From assembly GCA_013177855.1 (NCBI GenBank), contig JABLYA010000001.1:1777573-1841572 (forward strand): 64,000 nucleotides of DNA. The letters run 5' to 3'. The notes below the pieces were generated by a model. It was not told the origin of the DNA. It made no database searches and was given only the letters and a program-made list of their open reading frames with translations. The DNA comes from Ignavibacteria bacterium (GTDB taxonomy: Bacteria; Bacteroidota; Ignavibacteria; Ch128b). This document shows positions 37,104-47,771 of this stretch, piece by piece. Position 1 is the stretch's first letter. Every line of letters starts with the position of its first letter. The translations under genes and the position numbers were made by a program.

Positions 37104-37149
37104 GATGAAGCGGGTAGAAGTTTAACAACAAAAATAAGGAGTAAAAATC

Positions 37150-37896
37150 GTGGAAATTGGTTTGCAAGAACTTTTAGCAGCAGGTGCTCACTATGGGCAT
37201 CTAACCCGCCGTTGGAATCCCAAAATGAAACCTTACATTTTCATGGAGAAGAATGGGATTCATATAATCGATTTAAATAAAACGAAAAGATTACTTGCAG
37301 TTGCTGCCGATGCAATGGAAAAAATTGCAGCGGAAGGTAAAAAAGTACTTTTTGTAGGTACAAAGCAACAGGCAAAAGATATAGTTAAAAGAGAAGCTCA
37401 AAGATGTGGAATGCACTGGGTTAGTGAACGATGGCTCGGTGGAATGCTTACAAATTTTACTACCATCAGAAAGTCCATTAAAAGACTTCAAAATATTGAA
37501 AAGATGATGACTGATGGAACTTTCGACCGAATGATTAAAAAAGAAAGATTAATTCTAACCCGTGAAAAAGAAAAGCTTGAAAAAGTTTTCGAAGGCGTGA
37601 GAGATCTTACTCGCTTGCCAGGCGCTATTTTTATTGTTGATATCAAGAAAGAACATATTGCTGTCAAAGAAGCTAATCGACTTGGCATTCCTGTTTTTGC
37701 AATTGTTGATACAAACTGTGATCCTGACGGTGTTGATTATATAATTCCTGCAAATGATGATTCAGTCAGAACAATTGATTTGATCGTTCGATTTATGGCT
37801 GATAAAATTATCGAAGGTCAACAGAGATCCAAAGAAATTAAAGCTGAAGAAGAATCTGAAGCTGATAAACAAGCAAAAATGTCTGATAAAAATTAA
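37150..37896 (+). CDS. rpsB: 30S ribosomal protein S2
   Basis: The start is GTG with AAGGAG upstream. The protein begins with [24 protein letters not shown] (read in part) and contains [18 protein letters not shown] and [12 protein letters not shown], all typical for S2. The C-terminus carries an acidic/basic tail of about 20 residues. S2 joins the small subunit late with S1. The gene is followed by tsf, as in most bacteria, and preceded by a stable hairpin leader. Confidence 0.98.
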   Translation: MEIGLQELLAAGAHYGHLTRRWNPKMKPYIFMEKNGIHIIDLNKTKRLLAVAADAMEKIAAEGKKVLFVGTKQQAKDIVKREAQRCGMHWVSERWLGGMLTNFTTIRKSIKRLQNIEKMMTDGTFDRMIKKERLILTREKEKLEKVFEGVRDLTRLPGAIFIVDIKKEHIAVKEANRLGIPVFAIVDTNCDPDGVDYIIPANDDSVRTIDLIVRFMADKIIEGQQRSKEIKAEEESEADKQAKMSDKN

Positions 37897-37916
37897 TCTT
37901 TAAGAGGGAGTTGAAA

Positions 37917-38783
37917 ATGGCTATTACTTCTGAATTAGTGAAGCAGTTAAGAGAAAAAACCGGTGCTGGAATGATGGATTGTAAAAAAGCACTGGAAGAA
38001 ACTGGTGGCGATTTTGAGAAAGCTATCGAGTATCTAAGGAAAAAAGGTGCAGCTGTTGCTGCAAAAAGAGCAGAAAGAACAGCCAATGAGGGTCTTATTC
38101 TTACCAGAATAAGCGAAGATGGCAAAACAGCTGCTATTGTAGAATTAAATTGTGAAACAGATTTTGTCGCAAGAAGTGAAGCATTTACAGAACTTGCAAA
38201 TAAAATCACAGATCTTGTCTTTGCAAATAACTTTTCAAATCTTGATGAATTGTTAAATGCCCAGATTGATGGATTAACAGTTACAGATTTAATTAACGAG
38301 GCAGTTGGTAAGATTGGTGAAAAAATACAATTATCAAGATTTAAAAAAGTTAATGTTGAAAATGGTTCAATCGTTGATTACATACACCCCGGATCAAAAC
38401 TTGGTGTTCTTGTAATTTTTGAATACACAAAACCAGTACCTGCTGATTTTAAGACATTTGGACGCGATATAGCAATGCAAATTGCCGCAATGAAACCAAT
38501 GACCATTTCAAGAGATGAAGTTGATAAAGAACTTATCGAAAAGGAAATTGAAATTTATAAAACTCAAGCTCGAAATGAAGGTAAACCAGAACAAGTTCTT
38601 GAAAGAATTGCTCAGGGTAAATTAGAAAAATTCTATCAGGAAGTTTGTTTACTTGAACAGGCTTTTGTTAAAGATGGATCTAAGTCAGTAGGTGAATTGA
38701 TTAAGTCTTATAACGAAGCAAACAATACAGATGTAAAAGTTAAACAATTTATTAGATTTCACTTAGCAGACGAGAAAAAATAA
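37917..38783 (+). CDS. tsf: Elongation factor Ts
   Basis: EF-Ts recycles EF-Tu-GDP to EF-Tu-GTP. The N-terminal UBA-like domain has [18 protein letters not shown], and the core has NCETDFVAR. The ATG is preceded by GAGGGAG; a TTG six bases upstream is a less likely start because it sits almost on the ribosome-binding site. Length (288) is normal. The stop shares one base with the pyrH start (TAATG), so translation is coupled. Confidence 0.98.
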   Translation: MAITSELVKQLREKTGAGMMDCKKALEETGGDFEKAIEYLRKKGAAVAAKRAERTANEGLILTRISEDGKTAAIVELNCETDFVARSEAFTELANKITDLVFANNFSNLDELLNAQIDGLTVTDLINEAVGKIGEKIQLSRFKKVNVENGSIVDYIHPGSKLGVLVIFEYTKPVPADFKTFGRDIAMQIAAMKPMTISRDEVDKELIEKEIEIYKTQARNEGKPEQVLERIAQGKLEKFYQEVCLLEQAFVKDGSKSVGELIKSYNEANNTDVKVKQFIRFHLADEKK

Positions 38784-39514
38784 TGTCTGAAGTTGCATAC
38801 AAGAGAATCTTGCTTAAACTTAGTGGTGAAGATCTTTTAGGCGAAAAAAAATTTGGTATTGATCCTAATGTTCTTTCTCGTCTTGCTGATGAAATTATCG
38901 AAGTAAAAAATCTGGGCGTTCAAATTGCCATCGTAATTGGTGGTGGAAATATTTTTAGAGGAGTAGCTGGCACTCAACAGGGTTTTGATCAGGTCACTGG
39001 CGATCAAATGGGAATGCTGGCTACTCTAATTAACTCTCTTGCTCTTCAAAGCACGCTTGAAAAAAGAAATGTTCACACCCGACTGCTTTCCGCAATACGA
39101 ATCGAAGAAATAGCTGAACCATATATTCGCAGAAGAGCTATTCGTCATCTCGAGAAAGGTAGAATTATAATTTTAGGAGCTGGAACAGGTCATCCTTATT
39201 TTACGACTGATACAGCAGCTGCTTTGAGAGCCATTGAAATTGGTGCTGATGTTATATTAAAAGGCACTAGGGTTGATGGAATTTATGATTCAGATCCTGA
39301 AAAGAATGCTGATGCAATTAAATTCACCGAAATTAATTATTCAGATGTGATTAAGATGGGATTGCGGGTGATGGATTTGACAGCGTTTACACTCTGTCAG
39401 GAAAATAAAATTCCTATTATTGTATTTAATATGAATGTACCTGGCAATCTCAAAAGAATTATTCTCGGTGAAAAAATAGGAACAAAAGTAGACCTCGAAG
39501 TTAAAACTCACTAA
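38783..39514 (+). CDS. pyrH: UMP kinase
   Basis: PyrH phosphorylates UMP to UDP with ATP and belongs to the amino-acid-kinase fold, not the eukaryotic UMP/CMP kinase type. Motifs seen are [31 protein letters not shown], and [17 protein letters not shown]. Length (243) is normal. It overlaps tsf by one base and is followed by frr, the usual tsf-pyrH-frr order. Confidence 0.97.
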   Translation: MSEVAYKRILLKLSGEDLLGEKKFGIDPNVLSRLADEIIEVKNLGVQIAIVIGGGNIFRGVAGTQQGFDQVTGDQMGMLATLINSLALQSTLEKRNVHTRLLSAIRIEEIAEPYIRRRAIRHLEKGRIIILGAGTGHPYFTTDTAAALRAIEIGADVILKGTRVDGIYDSDPEKNADAIKFTEINYSDVIKMGLRVMDLTAFTLCQENKIPIIVFNMNVPGNLKRIILGEKIGTKVDLEVKTH

Positions 39515-39528
39515 AATTTGAGGTTATT

Positions 39529-40086
39529 ATGATTTCCAAAGTTCTAAAAGAAGCTGAAGACAAAATGAAAAAATCCATCGAAGTTGTTCGGCAGGAATTT
39601 GCCAAAATAAGAACCGGAAAAGCGACAACGGCTCTTCTCGATGGAATTAAAGCTGAATATTATGGTTCACATGTTCCTCTGAATCAACTGGCAAATATTT
39701 CTGTTTCGGATATTCACACTCTTGTAGTTCAACCCTGGGACAAATCAGCATTACAAGCAATCGAAAAAGCAATATTGACATCAGAGTTAGGGCTCAATCC
39801 AATAAATGACGGAAATATTCTTCGAATTCCTATTCCACCTTTAACAGAGGAGAGAAGAAAAGATCTTGTAAAACTTTGCAAAAAATTTGCTGAAGATGGT
39901 AGAATTGCTGTTCGAAATGTTAGAAGAGATTCCATAGAACATCTAAGAAAACTCGAAAAGGAAGAACATTTTTCTGAAGATGAACGAAAACGGGCAGAAA
40001 ACGAAGTTCAAAAATTAACAGATAAATATATAAAATTAATTGACGAACTTCTTGAGCATAAAGAAAAAGAAATAATGGAAGTTTAA
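39529..40086 (+). CDS. frr: Ribosome recycling factor
   Basis: RRF splits post-termination ribosomes together with EF-G. The family signature is visible in FAKIRTGKATTALLDGI, SVSDIHTLVVQPWDK, the IPPLTEERRKDLVK segment and the C-terminal helix. Length is the usual 185 residues. It ends the ribosomal cluster. Only a weak hairpin follows, so a clear terminator is not seen. Confidence 0.98.
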   Translation: MISKVLKEAEDKMKKSIEVVRQEFAKIRTGKATTALLDGIKAEYYGSHVPLNQLANISVSDIHTLVVQPWDKSALQAIEKAILTSELGLNPINDGNILRIPIPPLTEERRKDLVKLCKKFAEDGRIAVRNVRRDSIEHLRKLEKEEHFSEDERKRAENEVQKLTDKYIKLIDELLEHKEKEIMEV

Positions 40087-40264
40087 GTTTATTCCCCTAT
40101 TTAGTTGAATTTTTACCTGTAGCTGTAAAATTTTTATTTCTTATTTTTGCTTAGAAAAAATTTTTATTCAATTATGTGATTTGAAATTTTAAATTAAATT
40201 TTATGAAACTTTTAATTGATCCATCTAAATTTTCCCGCCTAAATAAAAAATCAATGGTGTAATT

Positions 40265-41482
40265 ATGAGTTTAAGTTATATCGCGAAAAACATTCAAGCA
40301 TCACCAACTCTTGCTTTAAATGAAAAAGCTCAGATACTTCGTGAAAAAGGTGAACCAGTTATTAATTTTAGTGTAGGTGAACCAAAAAGCAGAGCACCTA
40401 TTGACGCAATTCTTGCTGCAGTTCAGAATTTGAATACAGGTGAAGTTCGTTATGTTCCACCTGATGGCATTCCTGCTTTGAAAAAAGCAATAATTCGATA
40501 TACAGAGGAATTTTATAACAGATCAGTTGCACCTGAAAATGTAATTGCATCGAGTGGTGCAAAACAGGCGATAATGGTCGCACTTCAAGCAATTTTGAAT
40601 CCGCAAGAAGAAGTAATTTATCCTGCACCTTACTGGGTCAGTTATCCAGAAATGGCAAAACTTTGTGGTGGAATAGGTGTCCCAGCTTACCCTGAAGATG
40701 GCTCATTTTATCCGCGAATTCAGGATATTGAGCAAAGAGTAGGAAGTTATACGAAAGCAGTAATTATTAATTCACCGAATAATCCTTCTGGTGCGATGTA
40801 TTCAGAAGAATTTATTGCTGATATTGTCGACTTCTGTGAGCGAAGAGATCTTTATCTGATTATGGATGACATTTATCATCGTCTAATTTTTGATGGAAGA
40901 AAGCCAATTAATTGCTGGGAATATGCTAAGAAGAAAGATGAAAATTCAAAATTGATTATCATTAATGGTGTTTCAAAACAATATGCAATGACTGGATTCA
41001 GAATTGGTTGGGCTGTGGCAAATAAAAAAATCATCGAAGCGATGACAAATATTCAAGGACACCAAACAGGTGGACCTTCCGTGGTTTTACAACTTGCAGC
41101 CGTTGGTGCATTAAATGGAATTCAATCGAGCGTTGAAAATTTAAGAGTAACTTTGGAAAATAATAGAAATGTGATGTGCGATCTTTTAAGAACTATTGAT
41201 GGAGTTAAATTCAAAGTACCTGACGGTACATTTTATTGCTTCGCTGATTTCAGTGCTTATGAAAAAAGTTCTCATAAACTTTCTCAACTTCTAATTGATA
41301 AAGTCATGGTTTTAACTGTTCCTGGTGTTGAGTTTGGAATGGAAGGTTATATTAGATTAAGTTTTGCTGGAACAATTAAAGAAATCCAGGAAGGAATTGA
41401 AAGAATTAAATGGGCTGTTGATCCAAACGCACCAAACGAACTCTATATTGGCGATAGAAAACTTGTGAGGGACTGGGCATGA
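40265..41482 (+). CDS. Class I/II aminotransferase (aspartate aminotransferase type)
   Basis: This PLP-dependent fold-type I enzyme carries the Schiff-base Lys at 238 in INGVSKQYAMTGFRIGW, plus NSPNNPSG and MDDIYHRL for cofactor binding. SVGEPKSRAP near the start is typical of the 1-gamma aspartate aminotransferases. It would interconvert aspartate/oxaloacetate and glutamate/2-oxoglutarate. It overlaps pckA by four bases (ATGA), so oxaloacetate made by one enzyme can be used by the other; this pairing is a context argument. Other amino-acid substrates are possible. Confidence 0.9.
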   Translation: MSLSYIAKNIQASPTLALNEKAQILREKGEPVINFSVGEPKSRAPIDAILAAVQNLNTGEVRYVPPDGIPALKKAIIRYTEEFYNRSVAPENVIASSGAKQAIMVALQAILNPQEEVIYPAPYWVSYPEMAKLCGGIGVPAYPEDGSFYPRIQDIEQRVGSYTKAVIINSPNNPSGAMYSEEFIADIVDFCERRDLYLIMDDIYHRLIFDGRKPINCWEYAKKKDENSKLIIINGVSKQYAMTGFRIGWAVANKKIIEAMTNIQGHQTGGPSVVLQLAAVGALNGIQSSVENLRVTLENNRNVMCDLLRTIDGVKFKVPDGTFYCFADFSAYEKSSHKLSQLLIDKVMVLTVPGVEFGMEGYIRLSFAGTIKEIQEGIERIKWAVDPNAPNELYIGDRKLVRDWA

Positions 41483-43143
41483 GCAAATATCTCGAATTCA
41501 ATACTCCGGCATCAAAAGAAGCAATGGAACTTGCTTCTGACTTTAGACTGAAACATCAGGGATTGACTTATCTTGATCGAGTTTATTGGAATTTACCCGA
41601 AGAAGCTTTGTACGAAGAAGCTGTATTTAGAAATGAAGGTAAGATAGTAAAAGGCGGACCACTTTTGGTTTTTACTGGTAAACACACTGCTCGTGCCGCT
41701 GCTGATAAATATATTGTAAAAGAAGAATCAACAGAAAAAAATATCTGGTGGGGAATTTATAACAGACCTTACAGTCTCGAAAAGTTTAATGCGCTTTTTG
41801 CACGTTTGCAGGCTTGGGCTCAAGGTGAAGAATTATTTGTTCAGGATGTTTATGCCTGTGCCGATCCTGAATATCGAATGCCGATAAGAATTATAACAGA
41901 GAAAGCCTGGCATAGTCTTTTCGCTCGAAATATGTTTATTACTATTGATAATAAAGACGAATTAAAAAAGTTCGTTCCCGAGTTTACTATTATTGCTGTC
42001 CCAGGTTTTAAAGTCGATCCAGTAATCGATGGTACTCGAACAGAAACAGCAATTATTATTAATTTCGGTGCAAGACTTGCAATTATTGCAAACACACTTT
42101 ATGCCGGCGAAATAAAGAAGTCTGTCTTTACTGTTTTGAATTATCTTTTAACTTTCAAAGATGTTCTTCCAATGCACTGCTCTGCAAATGTTGGGCAGGA
42201 TGGAGATGTCGCTTTATTCTTCGGATTAAGTGGAACTGGAAAGACAACTCTTTCCGCTGACCCAAAGCGAAAATTAATCGGTGATGATGAGCACGGATGG
42301 AGTTCTCAAGGCGTATTTAATTTTGAAGCTGGTTGTTATGCAAAAGTAATTCGTCTATCTCCTGAAAACGAACCAGAAATTTATTCATGTACCAAAAGAT
42401 TCGGGACAATTCTTGAAAATGTAGTTTTTGATCCAGTTTCCCGCCATATTGATCTGGATGACGATAAAATTACAGAAAACACTCGTGCATCATATCCACT
42501 TGAATTTATACCAAATATTGTTCCTGAAGGTTATGTTCACTCACATCCAAAAAATATCATCTTCTTAACCTGCGATGCCCAGGGAGTTTTACCACCAATT
42601 GCAAGATTAAATCCTGAACAAGCTCAATATCATTTTATTAGCGGGTACACTTCTAAAATTGCTGGAACTGAAATTGGATTAGGAATAGAGCCCGAAATAA
42701 CTTTCAGTGCCTGCTTTGGTGCACCATTTATGGTTCGTCATCCTTTCGAATATTCAGAAATGTTGAAGCAAAGAATGTTGAAATACAATGTTAAAGTCTG
42801 GTTAATTAATACTGGTTGGGTGGGTGGAAAATTTGGTGTTGGTAAGAGAATCAGCATTCGTCACACACGAAATTTACTTAACGCAGCTCTCGAAGGTAAA
42901 CTTGATAATGTAGAGTACAGAAAAGATAAATTGTTCGGTTTCGAAGTTCCATTAAGCTGTCCCGATGTTCCATCAGAAGTTTTAGATCCTGCATCTTCAT
43001 GGGGAGATAAAAAAGAATACTGGCGAAAATACGATGCACTTGCAGCACGATTTATTGAAAATTTCAAGCTCTATGCAAAACATTGTTCAAAAGAGGTCAT
43101 CGAAGCGGGTCCAAAAAGATTAAGTCAGGTTGAGCTTGATTGA
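41479..43143 (+). CDS. pckA: Phosphoenolpyruvate carboxykinase (ATP)
   Basis: The kinase-1a P-loop GLSGTGKTT (249-257) and the kinase-2 metal site LIGDDEHGW are those of the ATP-dependent enzyme. The enzyme converts oxaloacetate to PEP with ATP for gluconeogenesis, or the reverse in fermenters. Substrate residues are seen in the TRTETA and YAGEIKKS segments. Length (554) is normal. The start overlaps the aminotransferase stop, and a strong terminator follows. Confidence 0.96.
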   Translation: MSKYLEFNTPASKEAMELASDFRLKHQGLTYLDRVYWNLPEEALYEEAVFRNEGKIVKGGPLLVFTGKHTARAAADKYIVKEESTEKNIWWGIYNRPYSLEKFNALFARLQAWAQGEELFVQDVYACADPEYRMPIRIITEKAWHSLFARNMFITIDNKDELKKFVPEFTIIAVPGFKVDPVIDGTRTETAIIINFGARLAIIANTLYAGEIKKSVFTVLNYLLTFKDVLPMHCSANVGQDGDVALFFGLSGTGKTTLSADPKRKLIGDDEHGWSSQGVFNFEAGCYAKVIRLSPENEPEIYSCTKRFGTILENVVFDPVSRHIDLDDDKITENTRASYPLEFIPNIVPEGYVHSHPKNIIFLTCDAQGVLPPIARLNPEQAQYHFISGYTSKIAGTEIGLGIEPEITFSACFGAPFMVRHPFEYSEMLKQRMLKYNVKVWLINTGWVGGKFGVGKRISIRHTRNLLNAALEGKLDNVEYRKDKLFGFEVPLSCPDVPSEVLDPASSWGDKKEYWRKYDALAARFIENFKLYAKHCSKEVIEAGPKRLSQVELD

Positions 43144-43174
43144 GAAAATTTTTACTCAGAAAACTAAAAAGAGA

Positions 43175-43200
43175 GGGACTAATTAATTAGTCCCTTTTTT
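43175..43200 (+). terminator. Intrinsic terminator after pckA
   Basis: GGGACTAATT and AATTAGTCCC make a perfect inverted repeat directly followed by six T residues, 31 bases behind the pckA stop. Confidence 0.92.
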
Positions 43201-43242
43201 ATTTTAGGTGAGTTAATAAACATTCAATATTTTTATTTTGAA

Positions 43243-44346
43243 ATGAAATTGAGTTTATTCATTGCATTATTACTGAACATTCTATGTGTTCAAAATTCTT
43301 TTGGACAAACCTTTCGTATCCATAGACCAGTTAAAGATAATATTCAGGCAAATGGTTCTTATCTTTATGGTGAACCAAATATTAAAGATCCAAACTATGC
43401 TCATCTTGGTCTTGATTACTCGATTTCTTATGATACAGTTTTCTCCGCCACAGATGGGTTAGTCTACTTTGTCGGATATAATCCAAACGATACAATCGGA
43501 GGTTATGAACCAAACGGCGGTGGGAATTACGTAATTATTCAATCTCAATTGAATGGAAAGCAATTTTACTTCCTTTATATGCATCTCAAAAGACCACTGG
43601 TTGCACAAAATCAAAGTGTATTAAGAGGACAGCCAATCGCAATTAGTGGAAACACAGGTTACTCAACAGGACCGCATTTACATTTTGAAATCAGAGCAGG
43701 GTCACCATCCTATAGCTCACCACGTTCAAGAAGAAATCCTGAATTATGGTGCGCAATTAAAGGAATGGGAGCAATCTATGGCAGAATACCAAATGCAGCA
43801 AACAGTACAAGAGTAGATATTACGCCAGATCCAAAACCGAGACCGCCTTACACAACATTTTCTTATGCATTGACTTATAATTTTAATGACCCATACATAG
43901 GCAACGATGAGGTTTATCAAGAAAACTATGCAATTGGTGATGTAAAGCCCGGAACTTATACAATTACCGCATTAAATGGTTTGTATAGAAGAGTTGTTAC
44001 CGTTTTGCCCAATCAAATTGTTAACGCTGATCAGGCAACTTTAGTCGAAGAGAGTTTAATTGCTGAAAATGAGTTAACTTTATCACAGAATTTTCCAAAT
44101 CCATTTAATTCATCGACTGTAATCAAAGTCTATATTCCAGAAAAATTATATCAGCCAAACCTAAAGCTTGAAATCTATGATGTTCTCGGCAGGAAAATTT
44201 TTGAATCGGATGAATTAAAAAATGGTTTTAATGAAATCTATTTTGACTTAAATCAATTAAATCTTTCATTATCAAATTCAATTTTGTTTTATAGAATAAA
44301 CCTGAGTAGTTTCGCTCAGGTAAAGAAGATGATTTATTTAAAATAA
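43243..44346 (+). CDS. T9SS-exported M23 (LytM-type) metallopeptidase
   Basis: A signal peptide ends SFG followed by Gln-Thr. The LytM domain (residues 25-165) keeps the zinc ligands H54 and D58 (HLGLD) and H147 (HLH), plus catalytic H114 (YMHL) and H145, so it should be active on peptidoglycan or other Gly-rich peptides. A linker domain of about 80 residues follows, then a type A sorting domain (QNFPNPFNSSTVI to KKMIYLK). A surface-delivered LytM peptidase is less common than periplasmic ones and could act on other cells, which is inference. It sits between pckA and maeB with no apparent functional link. Confidence 0.88.
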   Translation: MKLSLFIALLLNILCVQNSFGQTFRIHRPVKDNIQANGSYLYGEPNIKDPNYAHLGLDYSISYDTVFSATDGLVYFVGYNPNDTIGGYEPNGGGNYVIIQSQLNGKQFYFLYMHLKRPLVAQNQSVLRGQPIAISGNTGYSTGPHLHFEIRAGSPSYSSPRSRRNPELWCAIKGMGAIYGRIPNAANSTRVDITPDPKPRPPYTTFSYALTYNFNDPYIGNDEVYQENYAIGDVKPGTYTITALNGLYRRVVTVLPNQIVNADQATLVEESLIAENELTLSQNFPNPFNSSTVIKVYIPEKLYQPNLKLEIYDVLGRKIFESDELKNGFNEIYFDLNQLNLSLSNSILFYRINLSSFAQVKKMIYLK

Positions 44347-44371
44347 AAATTAATTAATACGGGAGAGAATT

Positions 44372-46630
44372 ATGAAAATTCACAAAGAAGATGCTCTCAA
44401 TTATCACTCTCAGGGCAGAAAAGGAAAAATTGAAGTTATCCCAACCAAGCCCTGTCAAACACAATGGGATCTTTCCCTCGCTTACACACCGGGAGTTGCT
44501 GAACCCTGTCTTGAAATCGCAAGAGATGAAGAATTAGTTTATGAATATACTGCTAAGGGTAACTTGGTTGCTGTGATCAGCAATGGTACAGCTGTTCTTG
44601 GACTCGGAGATATCGGACCTCTGGCTGGAAAACCTGTAATGGAAGGTAAAGGCGTCTTATTCAAAAGATTCGCGGATATTGATGTGTTTGATATAGAGAT
44701 CAATACAAAGGATGTGAATGAATTTATACGTTGCGTTCAATTGCTTGAACCAACATTTGGAGGAATAAATCTGGAAGATGTAAAGGCACCAGAATGTTTT
44801 TACATTGAAAGAGAATTGAAACGAACTATGAAAATTCCAGTTTTCCATGATGATCAACATGGAACTGCGATTATTAGCGGCGCAGCCTTATTGAACGCAG
44901 TTGAATTGGCTGGAAAAGAATTGGATAAAATAAAAGTTGTCTTTAATGGTGCTGGCGCTTCTGCAATTTCATGCGCACATCTTTACACTTTGTTAGGTGT
45001 GAAAAAAGAAAACATAATAATGTGCGATACCTCTGGAGTTATTTACAAAGGACGAAAAGAACATATGAATGAATTCAAAGAAATGTTTGCCAGCGATACG
45101 ACCGCCCGAACTCTTGCTGAAGCTCTGGTTGATGCCGATGTATTTGTCGGTCTTTCAGTTGGAAATGTCGTGACAAAAGAAATGGTCAAATCGATGGCGA
45201 AAAATCCTATTGTCTTTGCTATGGCGAATCCCTATCCAGAAATTACTTATGAAGATGCAACTGATGCTCGATCGGATATCATTATGGCAACTGGTAGAAG
45301 TGATTATCCAAATCAAGTAAATAATGTTCTTGGATTTCCATTTATCTTCAGGGGAGCACTTGATGTTAGAGCAACAGCAATTAACGATGAGATGAAACTT
45401 GCAGCTTCCTACGCTCTCGCAAAACTTGCAAAAGAAGAAGTCCCCGAATCTGTTATTCGAGCTTACGGCGGAGTTGAATTGAAATTTGGTAAGGAATATA
45501 TCATTCCAAAACCATTTGATCCACGCGTTTTAACTTATGTCGCTCCTGCTGTTGCAAAAGCCGCAATGGAGACTGGCGTTGCTCGTAAACCAATTACAGA
45601 TTGGGACGAATATGAACATCAATTATTAGAACGACTTGGTATCTCTAAGCAGATTGTAAGAGTCGCGATTGAAAAAGCTAAAGGTAGTATGAAGAGAATT
45701 GTATTTCCCGAAGGTAATCAGGTTAAGATTTTAAAAGCTGCTGAAATTCTTGTTGACGATCATATTGCAAAACCAATTCTGCTTGGCAAAGAAAGTGAAA
45801 TCAAAGAATTAATTGAAAAACATAAAATTAATTCAAGTGAATTTGAAATTATTGATCCAGAAAATTGCAAGCATTATGATAGATATGTTGAAGAATTTTA
45901 CAAGCTCAGACAAAGGAAAGGAATTACCAGAGTAGAAGCTCAAAAATATATGAAGATGCCAAACTACTTCGGCGCAATGATGGTTAAGATGGGTGATGCC
46001 GATGGAATGATTTCAGGTCTAACTTCTCATTACCCAGATACAATCAGACCAGCACTCCAAATTGTAAAGACTGCACCAGGAGTAAAGAAAGTTTCTGGTC
46101 TTTACATTATGCTGGTCAAAAACGAAGCCTTCTTCTTTGCTGATACAACAGTGAATGTTAATCCAACTGCAGAAGATCTGGCAGAGATTGCAATTCTGGC
46201 AGCGAAAGCAGCAAGACGATTTAATATTGAACCCAAAGTCGCAATGCTTTCATTCAGTAATTTCGGTAATGCACCTTATCCTGAAAGTGAAAAAGTTGCA
46301 AAAGCTGTTGAGATAATTCGACAAAAAGAGCCAGATTTAATTGTCGATGGCGAAATGCAGGCAGATACAGCAGTTTACCCGCCAATTCTTGAGCAAGATT
46401 TTTCATTTGCTCGAATTAAAGGCAAAGCTAATGTTCTTGTATTTCCAAATCTTGACTCAGGAAATATTGCTTACAAATTACTCTGGCGAATTGGAAATGC
46501 CGATGCAATTGGTCCAATATTGATGGGAATGGGTAAACCGATCCATGTCTTGCAAAGAGGTTGTGATGTGAATGATATTGTCAATATGGCTGCTATTGCT
46601 GTTGTTGAAGCAAACGAATTAGCCAAATAA
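44372..46630 (+). CDS. maeB: Malic enzyme fused to phosphotransacetylase domain (MaeB type)
   Basis: The N-terminal 420 residues are a malic enzyme ([12 protein letters not shown], then [17 protein letters not shown] and the NAD(P) site [12 protein letters not shown]). Residues 430-752 are a phosphate acetyltransferase-like domain ([26 protein letters not shown]). MaeB enzymes decarboxylate malate to pyruvate, usually with NADP, and the C-terminal part normally regulates and is not a working Pta. GGGAGAG precedes the ATG. With pckA nearby it serves the PEP-pyruvate-malate node. A terminator follows. Confidence 0.95.
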   Translation: MKIHKEDALNYHSQGRKGKIEVIPTKPCQTQWDLSLAYTPGVAEPCLEIARDEELVYEYTAKGNLVAVISNGTAVLGLGDIGPLAGKPVMEGKGVLFKRFADIDVFDIEINTKDVNEFIRCVQLLEPTFGGINLEDVKAPECFYIERELKRTMKIPVFHDDQHGTAIISGAALLNAVELAGKELDKIKVVFNGAGASAISCAHLYTLLGVKKENIIMCDTSGVIYKGRKEHMNEFKEMFASDTTARTLAEALVDADVFVGLSVGNVVTKEMVKSMAKNPIVFAMANPYPEITYEDATDARSDIIMATGRSDYPNQVNNVLGFPFIFRGALDVRATAINDEMKLAASYALAKLAKEEVPESVIRAYGGVELKFGKEYIIPKPFDPRVLTYVAPAVAKAAMETGVARKPITDWDEYEHQLLERLGISKQIVRVAIEKAKGSMKRIVFPEGNQVKILKAAEILVDDHIAKPILLGKESEIKELIEKHKINSSEFEIIDPENCKHYDRYVEEFYKLRQRKGITRVEAQKYMKMPNYFGAMMVKMGDADGMISGLTSHYPDTIRPALQIVKTAPGVKKVSGLYIMLVKNEAFFFADTTVNVNPTAEDLAEIAILAAKAARRFNIEPKVAMLSFSNFGNAPYPESEKVAKAVEIIRQKEPDLIVDGEMQADTAVYPPILEQDFSFARIKGKANVLVFPNLDSGNIAYKLLWRIGNADAIGPILMGMGKPIHVLQRGCDVNDIVNMAAIAVVEANELAK

Positions 46631-46652
46631 ATTTTTTGATTGTGAAGATGAT

Positions 46653-46689
46653 AAAAAAGCTGTCGTGGTTTTTACCGCGACAGCTTTTT
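46653..46689. terminator. Bidirectional intrinsic terminator between maeB and porQ-like gene
   Basis: GCTGTCGTGGT and ACCGCGACAGC form an eleven-pair stem (one T-G) around TTTT, flanked by A6 and T5. It serves both converging genes. Confidence 0.92.
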
Positions 46690-46717
46690 GTTTTTTGTAA
46701 ACTCTGTTTAGTTTGAG

Positions 46718-47641
46718 CTAAAATCTTGTGGAGAGATTTATTCTGTGAAGTGATCCAATTTTGCCAAATGAAGAGATGGCATAATCAAACCTGTAACCGC
46801 TTAAATTAATTCCAAGACCTAAATTAAATCCTTCAGTTCCAGTTGTAGTCCCAACTTTGAACTCCTTTCTTTTTTCATTGTTAAAACCAAATCGGAATGT
46901 TAATGCGCTTGAAGTGTAGATTTCACCACCAAGAATGAAATTATTAAATCCTGAAAATAATCCGTTATTCGTTTGATTAAGTTTTGTAAATTCTAAATAT
47001 AATCTGAATGGTGTGTGTTCGAGTTTTTTGCTTAATCCTAAGCGAACATCTACCGGTAGTTTTTCTTTTGAATTATAATAGGCTTTTAATTGTGAACCAA
47101 AATTTAATACTGAAAGACCAATTGAAAATTGTTTCGGTGCATTATTATAGAGTAATCCGAAATCACCAGCAAAAGCAATTGAATTGACATTATAAATTGA
47201 GGAGTAAATAAATTTCAAGTTAAACCCATAACTTAAATTTTCTCTAACCAGTCCAGAATAATTTGCAACTAAACCTAAATCACCGGCTGAAAAGGAACCG
47301 CTGGAATTTCCAAACTCATCAAGTTCATCGAAACTACCATAATTTGTATACATTAGCCCAAAACCAAATTTGCCAAAACCTTCAAATTGCGTCGTATAGC
47401 TGGCAAAACCTGAATTGACATCTAATAGATGTTTGAGAAATCCAAAAGAAATACTATTTGACTCAACGAATTGGATTGATGAAGGATTATAAAAAATCGA
47501 GTTTGGATCGTCAACATTACTGACAAATGCACCACCCAGAGCGGCTGATCGAGCACTTGCATCGAGTCTTAAAAACTCAAATGCAGTTTGAGAGAATAGA
47601 TTTGATGAGAGAAAAAGGATGATTAAAATGAACTTTTTCAT
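46718..47641 (-). CDS. PorV/PorQ-family outer-membrane protein, PorQ-like
   Basis: The signal peptide ends LFS followed by Gln-Thr. AFEFLRLDASARSAALGGAF right after it is the signature of the PorV/PorQ family, 14-strand FadL-like barrels of the type IX secretion system. PorQ is part of the attachment complex with PorU, PorV and PorZ; PorV carries substrates. Size (307) is closer to PorQ than to PorV. The C-terminus ends in a barrel-like INLSTRF. It lies 130 bases behind a BtuG-like gene, so it may or may not share the cobalamin-controlled transcript. Confidence 0.75.
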   Translation of the reverse strand: MKKFILIILFLSSNLFSQTAFEFLRLDASARSAALGGAFVSNVDDPNSIFYNPSSIQFVESNSISFGFLKHLLDVNSGFASYTTQFEGFGKFGFGLMYTNYGSFDELDEFGNSSGSFSAGDLGLVANYSGLVRENLSYGFNLKFIYSSIYNVNSIAFAGDFGLLYNNAPKQFSIGLSVLNFGSQLKAYYNSKEKLPVDVRLGLSKKLEHTPFRLYLEFTKLNQTNNGLFSGFNNFILGGEIYTSSALTFRFGFNNEKRKEFKVGTTTGTEGFNLGLGINLSGYRFDYAISSFGKIGSLHRINLSTRF

Positions 47642-47771
47642 TTTTGCACCTCTTTGTTTGTTGAAATCTTTTTGAGCTGTAGAAATTCTCTCATCAACCT
47701 ATTCGCTCCGTTTTGTTTATAATTTTTTCTAAAACTAAAATAACTTTCTTTCAGAATAAATTAAAGCCTTT

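Noticed and set aside
37074-37280. 68-residue plus-strand ORF ahead of rpsB
   Set aside because: It covers the leader hairpin and overlaps the start of rpsB in another frame.
40087-40264. Terminator after frr
   Set aside because: Only a six-pair AT stem (TTTTAC/GTAAAA) is seen; it is too weak to list.
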